DNA of 64,000 nt from Agelas oroides. Lineage: Eukaryota > Porifera > Demospongiae > Agelasida > Agelasidae. This document shows, one piece after another, positions 60,133 through 64,000 of the stretch (position 1 is its first letter; each line of letters begins with the position of its first letter). The position numbers and the translations under genes are program-made. The stretch is from NCBI GenBank assembly GCA_949130485.1, contig OX422205.1, positions 3,082,415 to 3,146,414 on the forward strand. Reading direction: 5' to 3'. The notes below the pieces were generated by a model that had not been told where the DNA came from, searched no databases, and worked only from the letters and a program-made list of their open reading frames with translations.

Positions 60133-60677
60133 CAGTGGCGTAGCTACACCCGGGCCCATACGGGCCCAGGCCCTGGTGAATTTCTGAGTGCCCTGGTAAA
60201 TCATGCGAGGTCAACTTACCTGAACCGCAACAGCGTTGCTGTATATGTAGAATTATGTCATGTAGAATGAAGCTGCCAATGCCGCTTAGGCCAGGCAAAC
60301 TAGATTTGTTGTTTCGCATCAGCCACTTGCTCGATTTGCGTGCGGGCGGGTGGTCATTATTCATTATTTGTTACTAGCAAACGCTATACACGCTCGGCAA
60401 ATCCACCGCGCTACGGCCAGCGGGCGCTGATGCAAAAACAATAAATCCGGTTTGCTTGGCCTTATCTACGATTTTAGCTTCTTTGCCCGTCAACTTCAGC
60501 AGCAAATATGAGCGACGGGTGCGAGCTACGCTGTCTCAGAAGGCCCCAGAATGCACCTCAGAGCACCTAAAATTTCAAAAATTTTCTGGGGGGACATGCC
60601 CCCAGACTCCCCTAGAGTGTGGTGGGCGTAAGCCCACCAAGTGCCCAGGTAATTAATGAACTCTGGCTACGCCACTG
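60133..60677. mobile_element. hAT-type miniature transposon (545 bp)
   Basis: The ends are perfect 12-bp inverted repeats, CAGTGGCGTAGC and GCTACGCCACTG. They are flanked by the 8-bp direct repeat CCTCCACA (60125-60132 and 60678-60685). Intact monomers hold that word once (CATCACCTCCACACTAGAG), so it is a true target duplication. CAGTGG ends and an 8-bp duplication are the hallmark of the hAT superfamily. The interior has the GGGGGACATGCCCCCAGAC and GGTGGGCGTAAGCCCACC palindrome-like segments often seen near hAT ends, and no transposase. It must be moved in trans. Confidence 0.93.
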
Positions 60678-63600
60678 CCTCCACACTAGAGAAAATATGC
60701 TTTCCCTATCTCCCCTCGCATTTAAACAGGCTTGCACGAGCATCACAAGACCTACACAGTGGTGAAAACTGCTTTCTCCGTCTTTCCTGGCACTTAAACA
60801 GGCCTGCATGAGCTTCACAGGACCTCCATACTAGAGAAAATATCCTTTCCTCATCTCCCCTGGTATTTAAACAGGTTTGCACCATCTTCACATGCCCTCC
60901 ACAGTGGTTAAAATCGCTTTCTCGCACCTTCCCATACATCAATTGGCCTGCAGGAGCTTAACAGGACCTCCACAGTGATTAAAATGGCTTTGTCTACCTT
61001 CCAGCAACTTAAACATACCTGCACGAATCACTCAGCACCCCCACAGCAATGAAAACTGCTTTCTCACTCTTTCCTGGCACTAAAATGGGCTTGCACGAGC
61101 TTCACAACACCTCCATAGTTTTCAAAACTGCTTTATCCGTCCTTGGAGGTACTTAAACAAGACTGCACGTGCTTCTCAGCACCTACACAGTGATCAAAAC
61201 AGCTTTCTCGATCTTTCCTGGCACTAAAATAAGCTTGCATGAGCTTCAGAAGACCTCCACAGCAGTGAAAACTGCTTTCACCGTCTTTCTTGGCACTTAA
61301 ACAAGCCTGCACATGGTTCACAGCACTTCCATGTAGATGAAAATTGCTTTCTCAATCTTTCCTGGTACCAAACCAGCCTTTCACGAGCTTCACAGGAGTT
61401 CCACAGTGGATAAAATGTCTCTGTCGAACCGTCCCAGCACTTAAACAGGCCTACACGTATTACTCAGCACCTACACAGTGATGAAAACTGCTTTCCCGAT
61501 CTTTCCTGATATTAAAACAGGCCTGCACAAACTTTACAGCACCTCCACAGTCGTGAAAATTCATTTCTCCATCTTTCCTGGCCCAAAAACAGCCTTGCAC
61601 AAGCTTCAGAAGGCCTACACAGTGGTGAGAACTGCTTTCTCCGTCTTTCCTGGCACTTAAACAGGCCTGTACGTGCATCACATCACCTCCACACTAGAGA
61701 AAATATGCTTTCCTCATCTCCCCTGGCATTTAAACAGGCTTGCACCAGCTTCACATGACCTCCACAGTGGTTAAAATGGCTTTCTCGCACCTTCCCACAC
61801 ATCAATTGGCCTGCAGGAGTTTAACAGGACCTCCACAGTGATTAAAATGGCTTTGTCTGACCTTCTAGCAACTTAACATACCTGCACGAATCACTCAGCA
61901 TCCCCACACCAATGAAAACTGCTTTCTCACTCTTTCCTGGCACTAAAATGGGCTTGTACAAGCTTCACAACACCTCCATAGTTTTGAAAACTGCTTTCTC
62001 CATCCTTGCAGGTACTTAAACAGGCCTGCACGTGCTTCACAGCACCTAAACAGTGATCAAAACTGCTTTCTCGACCTTTCCTGGCACTAAAATAAGCTTG
62101 CATGAGCTTCAGAAGACCTCCACAGCAGTGAAAACTGCTTTCACCGTATTTTGTGGCACTTAAACAAGCCTGCACATGGTTCACAGCACCTCCATGGATA
62201 TGAAAATTGCTTTCTCAATCTTTCCTGGTACCAAACCAGCCTTTCACGAGCTTCACAGGAGTTCCACAGTGGATAGAATGTCTCTGTCGAACCGTCCCAG
62301 CACTTAAACAGGCCTACACGTATTACTCAGCACCTACACAGTGATGAAAACTGCTTTCTCGATCTTTCCTCATATTAAAACAGGCCTGCACAAACTTTAC
62401 AGCACCTCCACAGTCGTGAAAATTCATTTCTCCATCCTTCCTGGCCCAAAAACAGCCCTGCACGAGCTCCAGAAGACCTCCACAGTGGTGAAAACTCCTT
62501 TCTCCATCCTTCCTGGCACCTAAACAGGCCTGTACGTGCATCGCATCACCTCCACACTAGAGAAAATATGCTTTCCTCATCTCCCCTCGCATTTAAACAG
62601 GCTTGCACGAGCTTCACAGGACTTCCACAGTGGTTAAAATGGCTTTGTCGAACCGTCCCGGCACTTAAACAGGGCTGCACGTATTACCCAGCACAAACAC
62701 AGTGATGAAAACTGCTTTCTCGATCCTTCCTGATATTTAAACAGGCCTGCACGAACTTTCCAGCAGCTCCACAGTCGTGAAAATTCCTGACTCCATCTTT
62801 CCTGGCCCAAAAACAGCCTTGCACGAGGTTCACAAGACGTCCACAGTGGTGAAAACTCCTTTCTCCATCCTTCCTGGCACCTAAACAGGCCTGTACGTGC
62901 ATCGCATCACCTCCACACTAGAGAAGAAATGCTTTCCCCATCTCCCCTCGCATTTAAACAGGCTTGCACGAGCATCACAAGACCAACACAGTGGTGTAAA
63001 CTGCTTTCTCCGTCTTTCCTGGCACTTAAACAGGCCTGCACGAGCTTCACAGGACCTCCACACTAGAGAAAATATCCTTTCCTCATCTCCCCTGGCATTT
63101 AAACAGGTTTGCACCATCTTCACATGCCCTCCACAGTGGTTAAAATGGCTTTGTCCTACCTTCCAGCCACTTAAACATACCTGCACGAGTTACTCAGCAA
63201 CCCCACAGTGATGAAAAGTGCTTTCTCGCTCATTCATGGCAATTAAATGGGATTCCACGAGCTTCACAGCTCCTCCATAGTGGTTAAAACTGCTTTCTCC
63301 GTCCTTGCAGGTACATAAACAGGCCTGCACGTACCTACACAGTGATCAAAACTGCTTTCTCGATCTTTCCTGGCATTAAAATAAGCTTGCACGAGCTTCA
63401 GCAGACCTCCACAGTAGTGAAAACAGCTTTCACCGTCTTTTTTGGCACTTAAACAAGCCTGCACGTGCTTCACAGCACCTCCACGGTGATGAAAATTATT
63501 TTCTCGATCTTTCCTGGTACCAAACCAGGCTTGCATGAGCATCACAGGATTTCCACAGTGGATAAAATGTGTCTGTCGAACCGTCCCAGCACTTAAACAG

Positions 63601-64000
63601 GCCTACACGTATTACTCAGCACCTACACAGTGATGAAAACTGCTTTCTCAATCTTTCCTGATATTTAAACAGGCCTGCACTAGCTTTACAGCACCTCCAC
63701 CGTCGTGAAAATTCCATTCTCAATCTTCCCTGGCATTTAAACACACTTGTACAAGCTTCACAGGACCTCCACAGAAATTAAAATGGCTTTGTCAAACCAT
63801 CCCGGCAGTTAAACAGGGCTGCACGTATTATCCAGCACAAACACAGTGATGAAAACTGCTTTCTTGATCCTTCCTGACACCTAAACAGGCCTGCACGAAC
63901 TTTACAGCACCTCAACGGCGATGCAAATTGCTTTCTCGATCTTTCCTGGTACCAAACCAGGCTTTCACGAGCTTCACAGGACTTCCACATTGGATAAAAT
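60678..64000. repeat. 72-bp satellite array, block 6
   Basis: Forward-only satellite continues to the window edge with no gene, inverted cassette or foreign insert. Confidence 0.95.
61271..64000. repeat. 5.44-kb offset duplication, right copy (cut by window end)
   Basis: It is the partner of 55831-58557. The match reaches the last base of the window, so the unit probably continues beyond it. The hAT element at 60133 lies in the part of the period between the two matching stretches. Confidence 0.87.

Overview
This 64 kb window is eukaryotic, non-genic repeat DNA. It is very probably from an invertebrate metazoan (sponge, cnidarian or lophotrochozoan type); the species cannot be fixed from sequence alone. 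The clues are two copies of a CR1/L2-like non-LTR retrotransposon with a PHD finger, an APE endonuclease and a reverse transcriptase, plus three DNA transposons (one a textbook hAT miniature element) and a small fragment with intron-like splice sites. I see no operon, rRNA, tRNA, CRISPR array or intact host gene.

About 52 kb is a single satellite with a monomer of about 72 bp (24 codons). Typical pieces of the monomer are CTCCACAGTGGTGAAAACTG, CTTTCTCGATCTTTCCTGGC and ACTTAAACAGGCCTGCACGA. At least 13 monomer types follow one another in a conserved order, which makes a higher-order repeat (HOR). The HOR is clearest at 47.7-51.7 kb, where a 13-monomer unit of exactly 936 bp recurs. Larger tandem duplications sit on top: offsets of 1,675 bp (1-3.2 kb), 7,093/6,192/6,048 bp (1.5-14.4 kb), 1,803 bp (12.4-15.5 kb), 2,325 bp (16.1-20.2 kb), about 9,880 bp (26.3-41.6 kb, carrying the retrotransposon) and 5,440 bp (55.8-64 kb). 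The many short open frames on both strands follow from a repeat length divisible by three and are not genes.

The array is interrupted by: 20161-21119, a 959-bp element with GGTGTCAT ends, GGGGCCCC-rich flanks and a decayed PHD-finger gene; 21816-25686, a 3.87 kb element with perfect 15-bp terminal inverted repeats and a 7-bp target duplication; 26597-29874 and 36494-39763, two almost identical retrotransposon copies; and 60133-60677, a 545-bp hAT miniature element with a perfect 8-bp target duplication.

The array also contains reversed stretches. Twelve copies of a five-monomer cassette of about 360 bp lie in reverse orientation, always at the same point of one monomer type, and are circularly permuted relative to the forward order. 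Three shorter stretches (15708-15900, 30283-30466, 43776-43936) are in-place inversions, one with 178 bp of foreign filler at a breakpoint. Both retrotransposon copies share the same stop and frameshifts, so they were copied as passengers of an array duplication and did not transpose independently.
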